From: SLRI01 sp964576715
GTDB taxonomy: Bacteria > Pseudomonadota > Alphaproteobacteria > Geminicoccales > Geminicoccaceae
Length of the DNA stretch: 64,000 nt
Direction of reading: 5' to 3'
Assembly (NCBI GenBank): GCA_964576715.1
Contig: CAZNWE010000002.1
Span: forward strand, 41,280 to 105,279
Positions 1 to 9,164 of this stretch are shown one piece after another. Numbering within the stretch: the stretch's first letter is position 1; every line of letters begins with the position of its first letter. Made by a program: the position numbers and the translations under genes. Under the pieces are notes generated by a model. That model had not been told where the DNA came from. It saw only the letters and a program-made list of their open reading frames with translations, and searched no databases.

Positions 1-53
1 AATCCACCGGTGAGGCGATCGAGGACGCCGGCGAAGCCGTCAAGCCGGAGTAG
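1..53 (+). CDS. C-terminal tail of an unidentified protein (5' end outside window)
   Basis: The third frame is open from the window edge and reads ...GEAIEDAGEAVKPE before a TAG at 51-53. The tail is acidic and Ala/Glu-rich, like the ends of small entericidin-type or stress-type proteins, but this is too little to name a family. It ends 41 bases before the next gene, on the same strand. Confidence 0.4.
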   Translation, partial: STGEAIEDAGEAVKPE

Positions 54-94
54 GCCGCAGCCCGGCCGAAGCCGGGCCGAACGAGGGGCGATGG

Positions 95-1327
95 ATGTCG
101 CCGACCGTCGACATCGACCGGCTGCGTGCCGAGATGCTGGAACTCGCGCGGCTCGGCACGGTCCCCGGCCGGCCGGGCATCAACCGCCCGAGCTTCTCCG
201 ACGCCGACATGGCCGGCCGGCGCTACTTCATGGTGCGTTGCCGCGAGGCCGGCCTGTCGACCATGCTGGATCCGGTCGGCAACGTCATCGCGCGTTGGGC
301 GGTCGGCAGCGGCCCGCCCGTGATCGCCGGCTCGCACCTCGACACCGTGCCCGATGGCGGCGTCTATGACGGAACGCTCGGCAGTTGTGCGGCGCTCGAG
401 GCGGTGCGGGTGATGCGCGCCGCCGGCATCACGCCGGCCCGGCCGATCGAGGTGGTGGCGACGGCCGACGAGGAGGGCCGGTTCGGCGGCATGCTGGGCA
501 GCCAGGCCTTGAGCGGCCAGATCGATCCGGCCTGGCTCGAGCACGCGACCGATGCGGACGGCGTGCGGCTCGTCGATGCCATGCGCGCCCAGGGCCTCGC
601 CCCGGAGTGCTACGCCGAGGTCGCCCGGCCGCCGGGCAGCGTCCACGCCTTTGTCGAACTGCACATCGAGCAGGGGCCGATCCTCTCCGCGGCCGGTCTC
701 GAGATCGGCATCGCCACCGGCGTCTCCGGCTGCTTCAACTGGACCGTGACGCTGACCGGTGTCGCCAACCACTCGGGCACCACGCCGATGCAGCACCGCC
801 GGGACGCGTTCGCCGGCCTCGCCGCTTTCGCCAGCCGCATCCCGGCGATCGTCGCCGATGTCGGCAGCGAGCAGACCCGGCTGACCATCGGCAAGGTCGA
901 GCTTCTGCCGAATTTTCCGCACACCATTCCGGGCAAGGCGAGCTTCTCGATCATCGGCCGCGACACCGAGGAGGCCGTGATGCGCGCCATTGCCGAGGCC
1001 TGCCGGCGCGAGCTCGAAGAAGCCGCCCGCGCGCATGGCCTCGATCTCAGCCTGCAGGAGGAGAGCTGGCTCGCACCCGTGCTCCTCGATGCGACGTTGG
1101 CCGAACGCCTCGGTGCGTTGAGCCGAGGCTGCGGCTACCGAACGACGATGATGCCCTCGGGCGCCGGCCACGATGCGCAGACCATGCAGCATCGCTGCCC
1201 CGCCGGATTGATTTTCGTGCCATCGACCGGCGGCATCAGCCACGCGCCAGATGAGCATACCCCGTGGGCCGATGTCGAGCGGGGCGCTAACCTCGTGCTC
1301 CATGCGCTGGTCGACCTCACGAGATGA
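95..1327 (+). CDS. M20-family Zn-dependent hydrolase (N-carbamoyl-amino acid hydrolase / allantoate amidohydrolase type)
   Basis: A 410-residue cytosolic metallo-amidohydrolase of the hydantoinase/carbamoylase branch of peptidase family M20, which removes N-carbamoyl or ureido groups and releases ammonia and CO2. Visible metal and catalytic motifs are GSHLDTVPDGG (about residue 75), the adjacent acidic pair in DEEGRFGG (about 126), ELHIEQGP (about 188) and the C-terminal ISHAPDEHT. The dimerisation (lid) domain lies between. Length is normal for the family. The ATG at 95 follows a purine-rich GGGGCG stretch. Its neighbours are importers and amidases for nitrogen compounds, which fits a ureide-degrading role. 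The exact substrate (allantoate, N-carbamoyl amino acid, beta-ureido acid) cannot be read from sequence. A truncated paralogue lies at 2907-3080. Confidence 0.9.
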   Translation: MSPTVDIDRLRAEMLELARLGTVPGRPGINRPSFSDADMAGRRYFMVRCREAGLSTMLDPVGNVIARWAVGSGPPVIAGSHLDTVPDGGVYDGTLGSCAALEAVRVMRAAGITPARPIEVVATADEEGRFGGMLGSQALSGQIDPAWLEHATDADGVRLVDAMRAQGLAPECYAEVARPPGSVHAFVELHIEQGPILSAAGLEIGIATGVSGCFNWTVTLTGVANHSGTTPMQHRRDAFAGLAAFASRIPAIVADVGSEQTRLTIGKVELLPNFPHTIPGKASFSIIGRDTEEAVMRAIAEACRRELEEAARAHGLDLSLQEESWLAPVLLDATLAERLGALSRGCGYRTTMMPSGAGHDAQTMQHRCPAGLIFVPSTGGISHAPDEHTPWADVERGANLVLHALVDLTR

Positions 1328-1351
1328 GTTGCCGAGGCTCGCTCCAGCGCA

Positions 1352-1387
1352 GGCAGCGCGAGCGGGCGCTGCCGCCCGAACGGGCGG
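1352..1387. terminator. two adjacent GC-rich hairpins between genes
   Basis: GGCAGCGC (1352-1359) pairs with GCGCTGCC (1366-1373), and CCGCCCG (1372-1378) pairs with CGGGCGG (1381-1387). The two stems share two bases, so they are alternatives. No T-run follows, so termination after the M20 gene is only a guess. Confidence 0.3.
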
Positions 1388-1441
1388 TCGGACCTGGTGC
1401 GGCGTCACCGGCTCCGCTCGGACCCTCATGACGAACGCTGC

Positions 1442-2869
1442 ATGCTGCTGACCCTTCATATCCTGTTGTCGATCGCTCTCATCGGCCGCGTGATCCTCAA
1501 GCCCGGCCGCGATCCCGCGGCACGCATCGCCTGGACCGTCGTCATCCTCGTCCTCCCGGCCGTCGGTTTGATCGGCTATGTCCTGCTCGGCGAGACCAAT
1601 GTCGGCCGCCGACGAGTAGCGCGCATGCACCAGGTCCTGGCGACCCTGCCGTCGCCGGATAGCCTCGTCGGCGCCGAGCCCGGCTTGCCGGAGCCGGCGA
1701 TACCCGAGCTCTACCGTCCACTCTTCTGCGTCGGTTCCTCGATCAACGGCTTCGTTCCGGTCGGCGGCAACCGCGGCCGCCTGATGGAGGACTCGGACAC
1801 CGCCATCGATTCGATCGTCGCCGACATCGACGCCGCCACCGACCACGTTCATCTGCTGTTCTATATCTGGCTGCCGGACCGGAACGGCAGCAAGGTGGCC
1901 GAGGCGCTCGAGCGCGCGGCAGCGCGCGGCGTTGCCTGCCGGGCCCTGGTCGACGATCTGGGCTCGCGGCATTTGCTGCGCAGCCCGCTCAGCCGGCAGA
2001 TGCAGGCAGCCGGGGTCAAGCTCGCCCGCGCACTGCCGATCGGCAACCCATTGCTGCGCATGGTCATCGGCCGGATCGATCTGCGCAACCACCGCAAGAT
2101 CGTCGTCATCGACGATGTCATCACCTATTGCGGCAGTCAGAACTGCGCCGATCCTGAATTCCGCATCAAGGCCAAGTATGCGCCGTGGGTCGATGCCCTG
2201 GTGCGCTTCGAGGGTCCGGTCGCCCGCCAGAACCAGTACCTCTTCGCCGCCGACTGGATGGCCCATGTCGACGAGCGAATCGACGACCTGCTGCGGCGGC
2301 CGCTGCCGCCGCCGGTCGACGGCCTCGCGGCGCAGGTGGTCGGCAGCGGGCCGACGATACGCCATTCGGCCATGCCGGAACTGTTCGGGTCGCTGATGTA
2401 CAGCGCCCGCTGCGAGCTGGTCATCACCACACCCTACTACATCCCGAACGAGTCGATGCAGGAGGCGCTCTGCGCCAGTGCCCGGCGCGGTGTGGCGACC
2501 ACCATCCTCTTCCCCGCCAGGAACGATAGCCCGCTCGTCGCCGCCGCAAGCCGCAGCCACTATGCCGAACTGCTCGAGGCCGGGGTCCGCGTCTTCGAGT
2601 ACCAGGAAGGGCTGCTGCACACCAAATCGCTGACCCTCGACGGCGAGGTGACGCTGATTGGCTCGGCGAACATGGACCGACGCAGCTTCGACCTGAACTA
2701 CGAGAACAATGTCCTGTTCTACGATCCGTTGCTGACGGGCGAGATCCGCCGGCGGCAGGACCACTACCTCACCAAGTCGCGGGCGGTCAGCCGGGCCGAG
2801 GTCGAAGCCTGGACGCTGCCGCGCAGGCTCCTGAACAACACCGTCGCCATGCTCGGCCCAATTCTCTAG
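1442..2869 (+). CDS. cls: cardiolipin synthase (phospholipase D superfamily, ClsA-like)
   Basis: A membrane-bound enzyme that condenses two phosphatidylglycerol molecules to cardiolipin and glycerol. From the ATG at 1442 it has 475 residues, normal for ClsA. Two N-terminal membrane helices (LLTLHILLSIALIGRVIL, then TVVILVLPAVGLIGYVLLG) are followed by two PLD domains with HKD motifs: NHRKIVVIDD (His about 217) and LHTKSLTLDGEVTLIGSAN (His about 393). An upstream start at 1397 would add a 15-residue charged leader before the first helix and is less likely. It lies between a ureide hydrolase and the remnant of another, with no evident functional link to them. Confidence 0.93.
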   Translation: MLLTLHILLSIALIGRVILKPGRDPAARIAWTVVILVLPAVGLIGYVLLGETNVGRRRVARMHQVLATLPSPDSLVGAEPGLPEPAIPELYRPLFCVGSSINGFVPVGGNRGRLMEDSDTAIDSIVADIDAATDHVHLLFYIWLPDRNGSKVAEALERAAARGVACRALVDDLGSRHLLRSPLSRQMQAAGVKLARALPIGNPLLRMVIGRIDLRNHRKIVVIDDVITYCGSQNCADPEFRIKAKYAPWVDALVRFEGPVARQNQYLFAADWMAHVDERIDDLLRRPLPPPVDGLAAQVVGSGPTIRHSAMPELFGSLMYSARCELVITTPYYIPNESMQEALCASARRGVATTILFPARNDSPLVAAASRSHYAELLEAGVRVFEYQEGLLHTKSLTLDGEVTLIGSANMDRRSFDLNYENNVLFYDPLLTGEIRRRQDHYLTKSRAVSRAEVEAWTLPRRLLNNTVAMLGPIL

Positions 2870-2906
2870 GCGATCTCGTCCCATCCCAACGATCCAAGCT
2901 ACGGGC

Positions 2907-3080
2907 AGGACTGGCGCCGGCCACGACGCCCAGAGCATGCAGCACCTCGCCCCCTCCGGCCTGATCTTCGTGCCGTCGACGGGTGGCATCAGCCACGCGC
3001 CCGAGGAGCACACGCCCTGGGTCGACGTCGAGTGTGGTGCCAACCTCCTCCTGCATGGGATCGTCGCTCTGGCCGGCTGA
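2907..3080 (+). pseudogene. 3' remnant of a second M20 carbamoylase/allantoate amidohydrolase gene
   Basis: One frame reads TGAGHDAQSMQHLAPSGLIF, then VPSTGGISHAPEEHTPW, and ends in TGA at 3078-3080. This is nearly identical in type to the last ~55 residues of the hydrolase at 95-1327 (SGAGHDAQTMQH...; ISHAPDEHTPW). There is no start codon or upstream domain, because the preceding ~35 bases run straight into the end of the cardiolipin synthase gene. The fragment carries one C-terminal metal-site motif but cannot make an active enzyme. It probably marks a deletion or recombination between two tandem paralogues. Confidence 0.8.
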
Positions 3081-3212
3081 GGCATGGCGCCGTAGCGGTG
3101 CGGCACACTTGTCGTCGTTCTGTCATTTTGCCAGACTAGAAGCGACCGTACGACGAGGTGCGGCAAGGCTGCCGCCGCGAGAAGCAGCGACACAAGAATG
3201 GGGATGGGGATC

Positions 3213-4367
3213 ATGACCGAGCATCGATCGAAGAGCCTGTTGACCGGCCTCACCCGTCGGCGGGTGCTGACCACCACGGCCGCTGCCGGCGTCGGCCTCG
3301 CGGCACCAGCCATCATCAGCCGCAAAGCCTTGTCGTCGTCCGGCGAGCTCAACCTCTACACCTGGTCCGACTACGTCTACCCGGAGATGATCGAATCCTT
3401 CGAGGGTGCCACCGGGATCAAGCTCAACCTCTCGACCTACGGCTCCAACGACGAGGTCCTGAACCGGCTGCGCGCCGCCGGGGGCGAGGGCTTCGACGTG
3501 GTCATGCCGTCGATCACCTACACCCCGTCCTGGGTCGAGCAGGAGCTCCTGCAGCCCCTCGACGAGAGCAGGATCAACGTCGACAAGGTGATCCCCTCGA
3601 TGTGGGCGAGCTCGGCCGAGCTCGGCGGCGTGCAGGGCGGCCAGCGCTACACCTCGCCCTTCAACTGGGGTACCGAGGGTCTGGCGATCGACTCCGAGGC
3701 GGTAAAGCCGGTCTATGGCGAGCTCGGCTACGGCTCGCTCTGGACCCCCGAGATGGTCGGCAAGGTCACCGTCCGGGCGCACTCGAGCCTGCTCGGCATC
3801 GGCCTCTACCTCGATTCGATCGGCGAGGTGCCGTCCGAGCGGATGCGCATCACCTACACCGACGAGGCGGCGATGCGCGAGGTCTACGAGAAGCTCCTGG
3901 CCTTCGCCACCGAGCACAAGGACCGGGTCATCCAGTTCTGGTCGAACGCCCAGGAGACCGAGGCCGCCTTCCTGCAGAATGGTGCCGTGCTCGGCCAGAC
4001 CTGGGACGGCCCGGCGATGCGCATGCAGAACGACAGCGGCGGCCGCTACACCTATCTGGCGCCGAAGGAAGGGGCGCTCACCTGGATGGACTCGATGGGT
4101 ATACCCGTCGGGGCGGAGAACATCGAGCAGGCCTATGCCTGGCTCAACTGGTACTACACGCCCGAGCATGCGGCGATTCATGTCCGGCTCTCCGGCTACA
4201 ATTCCTGCACCGAAGGTGCGGCCGAGCTCGCCGGCGAGGAGTATGCGGCGAACTTCGCCCGCGCCTATCCGGACAACGCCATCGAGAACCTCTGGTGGTA
4301 CCCGCCGGAGCCGACCTGGTTCGTCGCCGCCCGCAACGAGTTCCGCGACCGCTTCCTCTCGGCTTGA
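3213..4367 (+). CDS. ABC transporter substrate-binding protein, spermidine/putrescine (PotD) type
   Basis: A periplasmic solute-binding protein of about 384 residues, first gene of a four-gene importer. A twin-arginine-type leader (LTRRRVLTTTAAAGVGLAAP) precedes the mature start near GELNLYTWSDYVYPEM, the typical opening of PotD/PotF-like proteins. Features such as GSNDEVLNRLRAAGGEGFDV and EQAYAWLNWYYTPEHA also fit this family. Three in-frame ATGs cluster at 3198, 3204 and 3213. The last is chosen because a GGGG purine run lies just upstream and it leaves a normal leader length. The ligand may be a polyamine or another small cationic or carboxylated nitrogen compound. The adjacent M20 hydrolase and remnant suggest a ureide or amino-acid derivative. 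Confidence 0.88.
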   Translation: MTEHRSKSLLTGLTRRRVLTTTAAAGVGLAAPAIISRKALSSSGELNLYTWSDYVYPEMIESFEGATGIKLNLSTYGSNDEVLNRLRAAGGEGFDVVMPSITYTPSWVEQELLQPLDESRINVDKVIPSMWASSAELGGVQGGQRYTSPFNWGTEGLAIDSEAVKPVYGELGYGSLWTPEMVGKVTVRAHSSLLGIGLYLDSIGEVPSERMRITYTDEAAMREVYEKLLAFATEHKDRVIQFWSNAQETEAAFLQNGAVLGQTWDGPAMRMQNDSGGRYTYLAPKEGALTWMDSMGIPVGAENIEQAYAWLNWYYTPEHAAIHVRLSGYNSCTEGAAELAGEEYAANFARAYPDNAIENLWWYPPEPTWFVAARNEFRDRFLSA

Positions 4368-4429
4368 GGACGATCGTGCCGGCCGACGCCTCGCCGTCGG
4401 CCGGCCGGCAGCGTCGGGAGCCCTAGGCG

Positions 4430-5524
4430 ATGCTGGCGGGCAAGAGCGTCACCCTCGAGCGGGTGAGCATGGCGTTCGATGACTTCTACGCCGTGCGCGA
4501 CGCCGATCTCGAGATCGAGGCCGGCGAGTTCTTCTCCTTCCTCGGTCCCTCGGGCTGCGGCAAGACGACGATCCTCAGACTGATCTCGGGCTTCAACGAG
4601 CCCACGGCCGGGGTCGTCCGGATCGGCGGCGAGGACATGGCCGGCATCGGCCCGAATCGCCGACCGACCGCTCTCATCTTCCAAAACCTCGCTCTCTTCC
4701 CCTTGATGAAGGTGTGGGAGAACGTCGCCTTCGGGCTCGAGGCCCGGGGCATCGCCAGGACGGAGCGGCGGCGCAAGGCCGATGAGCTGCTCCAGCTGGT
4801 GGCCTTGGAAGGCCAGGCCGAGAAGCTGGTCTCGCAGCTCTCGGGCGGCCAACGCCAGCGCGTCGCCATCGCCCGCGCCCTTGCCGTGGAGCCGGCCGTG
4901 CTCCTGCTCGACGAGCCGCTCTCCGCCCTCGACCTCAAGCTCCGCCAGCGGATGCGCGCCGAGTTGCGCGCCATCCAGAAGCAGACCGGCGTCACCTTCA
5001 TCTACATCACCCACGACCAGGGCGAAGCACTGACCATGTCCGACCGGATCGCGGTGATGAGCCAGGGGCGGATCGAGCAGGTCGGCACCGCCGATGCGAT
5101 CTATCGCGACCCGGCCTCGGCCTTCGTCGCCACCTTCGTCGGCGAGAGCAACGTCCTGCCGGGGCGGGTCACCGAGGCCACCGACGGCGAGGCGATGGTC
5201 GAGACGGCGCACGGCCGCTTCGTCGGGCGCAACCCGCACGGCCTCGCCCAGGGCGATGCCGCCGAGCTTCTGGTCCGGCCCGAGCGCTGCCGGCTCGCCG
5301 GCCCCGCCAATGTCGACAACCGCCTCGCCGGGCGAATGGAGCGGCTCGATTTCGAGGGCTCGTTCGTCATCCTGGTGCTCACCCTCGCCGACGGCACCGA
5401 GGTCACCGCCCAGCTCGCCAATGACGGCAGCCTGCCCGCCGTCGAGCCCGGCGCCGAGGTGACCATCGGCTTTCACCCGGACGCCGCCCTCCTCCTGCCG
5501 CCCCGAGCCGCCGCCGATGGCTGA
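4430..5524 (+). CDS. ABC transporter ATP-binding protein, PotA type
   Basis: The 364-residue ATPase that energises the PotD-type importer at the inner face of the cytoplasmic membrane. Motifs in order: Walker A GPSGCGKTT (about residue 40), signature LSGGQRQRVAIARAL, Walker B VLLLDEPLSALD, switch His in ITHDQGEA, then a C-terminal TOBE-type regulatory domain (LLVRPERCRLA onward). Length is normal for PotA. It starts 62 bases after the binding protein, and its stop overlaps the first permease start at 5517 by 8 bases, so the genes are probably translationally coupled. Confidence 0.93.
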   Translation: MLAGKSVTLERVSMAFDDFYAVRDADLEIEAGEFFSFLGPSGCGKTTILRLISGFNEPTAGVVRIGGEDMAGIGPNRRPTALIFQNLALFPLMKVWENVAFGLEARGIARTERRRKADELLQLVALEGQAEKLVSQLSGGQRQRVAIARALAVEPAVLLLDEPLSALDLKLRQRMRAELRAIQKQTGVTFIYITHDQGEALTMSDRIAVMSQGRIEQVGTADAIYRDPASAFVATFVGESNVLPGRVTEATDGEAMVETAHGRFVGRNPHGLAQGDAAELLVRPERCRLAGPANVDNRLAGRMERLDFEGSFVILVLTLADGTEVTAQLANDGSLPAVEPGAEVTIGFHPDAALLLPPRAAADG

Positions 5525-6410
5525 GCTGTTCCGCCGGCTGGGCCCCATGGCCGGGGCTCTGGTGCTGGCGACGGTCCTGCTCTGGGTATTGCTGCTGGTC
5601 GTCCTGCCGCAACTCTTCATGATCGACATGTCGTTTCGGCCGCGGCTGCCGCCGTCCAAGCTCGGCGGCCCGGAGGACGTCTGGACCATCAGCAACTACG
5701 CCACGCTGTTCGCCACCGACCTGCACCGCGGGATCTTTTTCCGCACGATTTTCTCGGCGGCACTGGTGACGGTCCTGGCCCTCGTCGTCTGCTACCCGAT
5801 CGCCTACTATCTGGCGCAGGTGGCGCGCGGCCCGACCGCGGCGCTGCTGGTCCTTGGCCTCGTCATCCCGTTCTGGGTCAACGAGATCCTCCGCACCTTC
5901 TCGTGGTTCCTGATCCTCTCCCGCAACGGTCTCTTGAACCAGGTGTTGATGGGCCTCGGCATCACGTCGGAGCCGATGAACCTCGGCGGCGTCGGGGCGG
6001 TGATGATCGGGATGGTCTACGCCTATATCCTCTTCATGGTCTTCCCGCTCTACAACGCGATCGAGAGCCTGGACAAGAACCAGATCGAGGCCGGCCGCGA
6101 CCTCGGTGCTTCCTGGCCGCGCATCCATGCGCGGATCGTCATCCCGCACGCCAAGCCCGGCATCGCGGTGGGGTGCATCATGACCTTCATGCTGGCCGCC
6201 GGCACCGTCGCCGTCCCGCAGCTGCTGCAGGCCCTGCCCGGCGGCACCAATGCGCGCTGGTTCACGCAAGTGATCTACAGCCTGTTCTTCGACGGCGGCG
6301 ACTGGAACGCCGGTGCTGCCTATGCCTTCGCCCTTTTGGTTTCCTGCGTGATCTTCATCTTCGTGATGATGCGGGTGTTCAAGGTCGGCATCGCGGACGT
6401 CGCCAAATGA
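5517..6410 (+). CDS. ABC transporter permease, PotB type
   Basis: A 297-residue inner-membrane permease with six predicted helices, the first being LVLATVLLWVLLLVVLPQLF. The EAA loop that docks the ATPase reads EAGRDLGASWPRIHARIVIP (about residues 192-211). The binding-protein-dependent transport domain spans most of the chain. It overlaps the ATPase gene by 8 bases and the second permease by 4 bases (ATGA), typical of a compact importer operon. Substrate range follows the binding protein. Confidence 0.92.
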   Translation: MAELFRRLGPMAGALVLATVLLWVLLLVVLPQLFMIDMSFRPRLPPSKLGGPEDVWTISNYATLFATDLHRGIFFRTIFSAALVTVLALVVCYPIAYYLAQVARGPTAALLVLGLVIPFWVNEILRTFSWFLILSRNGLLNQVLMGLGITSEPMNLGGVGAVMIGMVYAYILFMVFPLYNAIESLDKNQIEAGRDLGASWPRIHARIVIPHAKPGIAVGCIMTFMLAAGTVAVPQLLQALPGGTNARWFTQVIYSLFFDGGDWNAGAAYAFALLVSCVIFIFVMMRVFKVGIADVAK

Positions 6411-7246
6411 GCTCGAGCCGCCTCCTGGCCCTGTTCGTTTACGCCTATCTCGCGCTCTTCTTCGCCTACCTGTTCCTGCCGCTCGTCTTCATGGTGGCCG
6501 CCGCCTTCAACGACAGCCGGTTTCCGACCATGCTGCCCTGGCAGAGCTTCACCTGGCAGTGGTTCTGGGGCTTCGATGACCGGGGCACGGCCGTGGGCCT
6601 TTTCCAGGACGCGCGCATGGGCCAGGCGATCTGGAACTCGGTCCTGATCGGCATCGGCGTGATCATCGTCTCGATCCCGGTCGGTCTCGCCGGGGCGCTG
6701 TTCCTGCAGACCATCAAGACCCGGGCCAAGTCCTTCCTCTACGGCGTGATGGTCTCGCCGATCCTCACCCCCGGCGTCATTCTCGGCATCTCGACCCTGG
6801 TCTTCTGGCGCTACACCTTCGGTGTCGGCGGCGGCCTCGTGCTCGCCGTGATCGCGCAGAGCACCTTCATCGCCGCCTACTGCATGCTCCTGTTCATGGC
6901 CAGGCTCGAGCGCTTCGACCGAACGCAGGAGGAGGCCGCCCTCGACTTGGGTGCCAGCCACACCCTGATGCTGCGCCGGGTTCTCCTGCCCTTTCTGAGC
7001 CCGGCCATCCTCTCCGGCGCCATGCTCGCCTTCCTCCAGTCGTTCGAGAACTACAACACGACGCTGTTCGTCATCGGCATCCAGGACACGCTGACCATCA
7101 ACATCGCGTCACGCGTTCGCCTCGGCCTGACGCCGGCGGTCAACGCCATCGGCGTCATCATGATCGCCCTCACCATCATCGGGGCGGTGGGCTACGAGAT
7201 CCTCAGGCGCCGCGAGGCGCGCCGGCAGGCGGCGCTCGCCGGCTGA
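6407..7246 (+). CDS. ABC transporter permease, PotC type
   Basis: A 279-residue second permease of the polyamine-type importer. The ATG at 6407 overlaps the stop of the first permease (ATGA). Six helices are expected, beginning LLALFVYAYLALFFAYLFLP. The EAA motif is EEAALDLGASHTLMLRRVLL (about 178-197). It ends the operon, as the next 227 bases are a regulatory region. Much longer in-frame openings upstream run antisense-like through the first permease and are not coding. Confidence 0.92.
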   Translation: MSSSRLLALFVYAYLALFFAYLFLPLVFMVAAAFNDSRFPTMLPWQSFTWQWFWGFDDRGTAVGLFQDARMGQAIWNSVLIGIGVIIVSIPVGLAGALFLQTIKTRAKSFLYGVMVSPILTPGVILGISTLVFWRYTFGVGGGLVLAVIAQSTFIAAYCMLLFMARLERFDRTQEEAALDLGASHTLMLRRVLLPFLSPAILSGAMLAFLQSFENYNTTLFVIGIQDTLTINIASRVRLGLTPAVNAIGVIMIALTIIGAVGYEILRRREARRQAALAG

Positions 7247-7301
7247 ACCCCTCCCCGAGGCACCGTCGACACTGCCCAGAAAATCAGCAGGTCGCCTCAA
7301 T

Positions 7302-7323
7302 TTGCATACGATTTTGTATGCAA
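7302..7323. promoter_or_regulatory. probable GntR operator, site 1 (perfect inverted repeat)
   Basis: TTGCATAC (7302-7309) and GTATGCAA (7316-7323) form a perfect inverted repeat with a 6-base spacer. It stands out as an AT-rich island in GC-rich DNA, 150 bases upstream of the peptide-type importer. The same half-site occurs at 17566-17583 and 18771-18792, around the GntR gene at 18014. Assignment to that regulator is inference. Confidence 0.65.
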
Positions 7324-7473
7324 TTTGGTTGACGGTCCCGATGCCAGCGCCACCAGACGCGTCGAGTGAATTGAATTCCAAGCCTTTTTTGGCGCTGGCA
7401 CGACAGCTGCTTGAATTTCAGCGAGCCAGCGAATCGTTTGTTCCGCTGCGTGCGGATTGCCCTGGAGATTGCC

Positions 7474-9096
7474 ATGAAGCGCCGTGATTTTCTCGAGACC
7501 GCGTCGACCACAGCACTCGCCGCCGCTGCCGGCGTTGCGGCACCGGCCGTCTGGTCGCCGGCGAAGGCGCAGTCGCGCGCCGAGACCATCCTGATCGTCA
7601 CCGAGAGCGGCCCCAACAGCTTCGACATCCACGCCGTCGGCACCAACCGCCCGGGCTACGAGGTCAGCTGGAACTGCTACGACCGGCTGATGAGCCACGG
7701 GACCAAGACGCTGGAAAACGGCGTGGAATCCTACGACCGCGACAGCTTCAAGCCCGAGCTCGCCGAGGAATGGGATCTCACCGCCGATTCGGTGACCTTC
7801 AAGCTCCGGCGGGACGCCACCTTCCACGACGGCACGACGGTCACCGCCAGCGATGTCAAGTGGTCGTTCGATCGCGCTGTCACCGTCGGCGGCTTCCCGA
7901 CCTTCCAGATGAAGGCCGGCAGCCTCGAAACCCCGGAGCAGTTCGTCGTCGTCGACGACCACACCTTCCGCGTCGATTTCATCCGCCCCGACCGGCTGAC
8001 CATGGCCGACCTCGCGGTCATCGTGCCCGGCATCTACAATGCCGAGCTGGTCAAGGCGAACGCCACCGCGGACGATCCCTGGGGGCTCGAGTACACCAAG
8101 ACGAACACCGCCGGCGGCGGCGCCTACAAGGTCGCCCGCTGGCAGCCGGGCCAGGAGGTGGTCTACGAGCGCTTCGACGACTGGAAGTCGGGGCCGCTGC
8201 CGCACGCGCGTCGGGTCATCTGGCGGATGGTGCCGTCCGCCGGCAACCGCCGGGCACTGATCGAGCGGGGCGACGCCGACATCTCCTTCGACCTGCCGAA
8301 CAAGGACTTCGCCGAGCTCGCCGCCGGCGAGCAGGTCAAGACGGCCTCCACACCGATCGGCAACGGTATCCAATATATCGGCATGAACGTGACGCAGCCG
8401 CCGTTCGACGATGTCCGGGTGCGCCAGGCCGTGGCCTATGCCATCCCGTATCAGAAAATCATCGATGCGGTGATGTTCGGCCTCGCCCGGCCGCTGCATG
8501 GCGGCTCGAACACCGCATCCGAGGCGGTCTGGCCGCACCAGCACGGCTACGACACCGACCTCGAGCAGGCCAAGGCGCTGCTCGCGGAGGCCGGCTACGC
8601 CGACGGCTTCTCGACCACGCTTTCCTTCGATCTTGGCTTCGCCGCCGTCAACGAGCCGCTTTCCATCCTCGTCCAGGAAAGCCTCAAGGAGATCGGCATC
8701 ACCGTCGAGATCAACAAGATTCCCGGCGCCAACTGGCGCGCCGAACTGTTGAAGAAGGAGCTGCCGCTCATCTCCAACTTCTTCTCGGGCTGGCTCGACT
8801 ACCCGGAATATTTCTTCTTCTGGTGCTATCACGGGCAAAACGCCGTGTTCAATACGATGAGCTACCAGAACCCGGCGATGGACGAGCTGATCACCGCCTC
8901 GAGGCTCGCCGCCGCCGAGGGCCGGATGGAGGACTACGAGGCCGACGTGAAGGGCTTCATCGACATCGCCTTCGCCGACGTGCCCAGAATCCCGCTCTTC
9001 CAGCCCTACCTCAACGTCGCGATGCAGCCCAACATCGACGGTTATCGCTACTGGTTCCACCGCCAGCTCGACTATCGCAGCCTGGTCAAGTCCTGA
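7474..9096 (+). CDS. ABC transporter substrate-binding protein, family 5 (peptide/nickel/opine type)
   Basis: A 540-residue periplasmic binding protein with a Tat-type leader (MKRRDFLETASTTALAAAAG, then an AKAQS processing region). Start chosen at 7474, where GGAG lies just upstream; an earlier in-frame start at 7411 adds an implausible leader. Family 5 landmarks are EEWDLTADSVTFKLRRDATF, FHDGTTVTASDVKWSFDRAV and VRQAVAYAIPYQKIIDAVM. It is the first gene of a four-gene importer (binding protein, two permeases, fused ATPase) preceded by a probable GntR operator. This type imports dipeptides, but also many non-peptide nitrogen compounds. Given the amidases nearby, a ureide-like ligand is a reasonable inference. 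Confidence 0.92.
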   Translation: MKRRDFLETASTTALAAAAGVAAPAVWSPAKAQSRAETILIVTESGPNSFDIHAVGTNRPGYEVSWNCYDRLMSHGTKTLENGVESYDRDSFKPELAEEWDLTADSVTFKLRRDATFHDGTTVTASDVKWSFDRAVTVGGFPTFQMKAGSLETPEQFVVVDDHTFRVDFIRPDRLTMADLAVIVPGIYNAELVKANATADDPWGLEYTKTNTAGGGAYKVARWQPGQEVVYERFDDWKSGPLPHARRVIWRMVPSAGNRRALIERGDADISFDLPNKDFAELAAGEQVKTASTPIGNGIQYIGMNVTQPPFDDVRVRQAVAYAIPYQKIIDAVMFGLARPLHGGSNTASEAVWPHQHGYDTDLEQAKALLAEAGYADGFSTTLSFDLGFAAVNEPLSILVQESLKEIGITVEINKIPGANWRAELLKKELPLISNFFSGWLDYPEYFFFWCYHGQNAVFNTMSYQNPAMDELITASRLAAAEGRMEDYEADVKGFIDIAFADVPRIPLFQPYLNVAMQPNIDGYRYWFHRQLDYRSLVKS

Positions 9097-9164
9097 GCCG
9101 GGCAGCCGGCCGCAAGTAGGCCGACGGCCGATCGGCCCCATGGAAAACAAGCGGGAGGGTCCCG

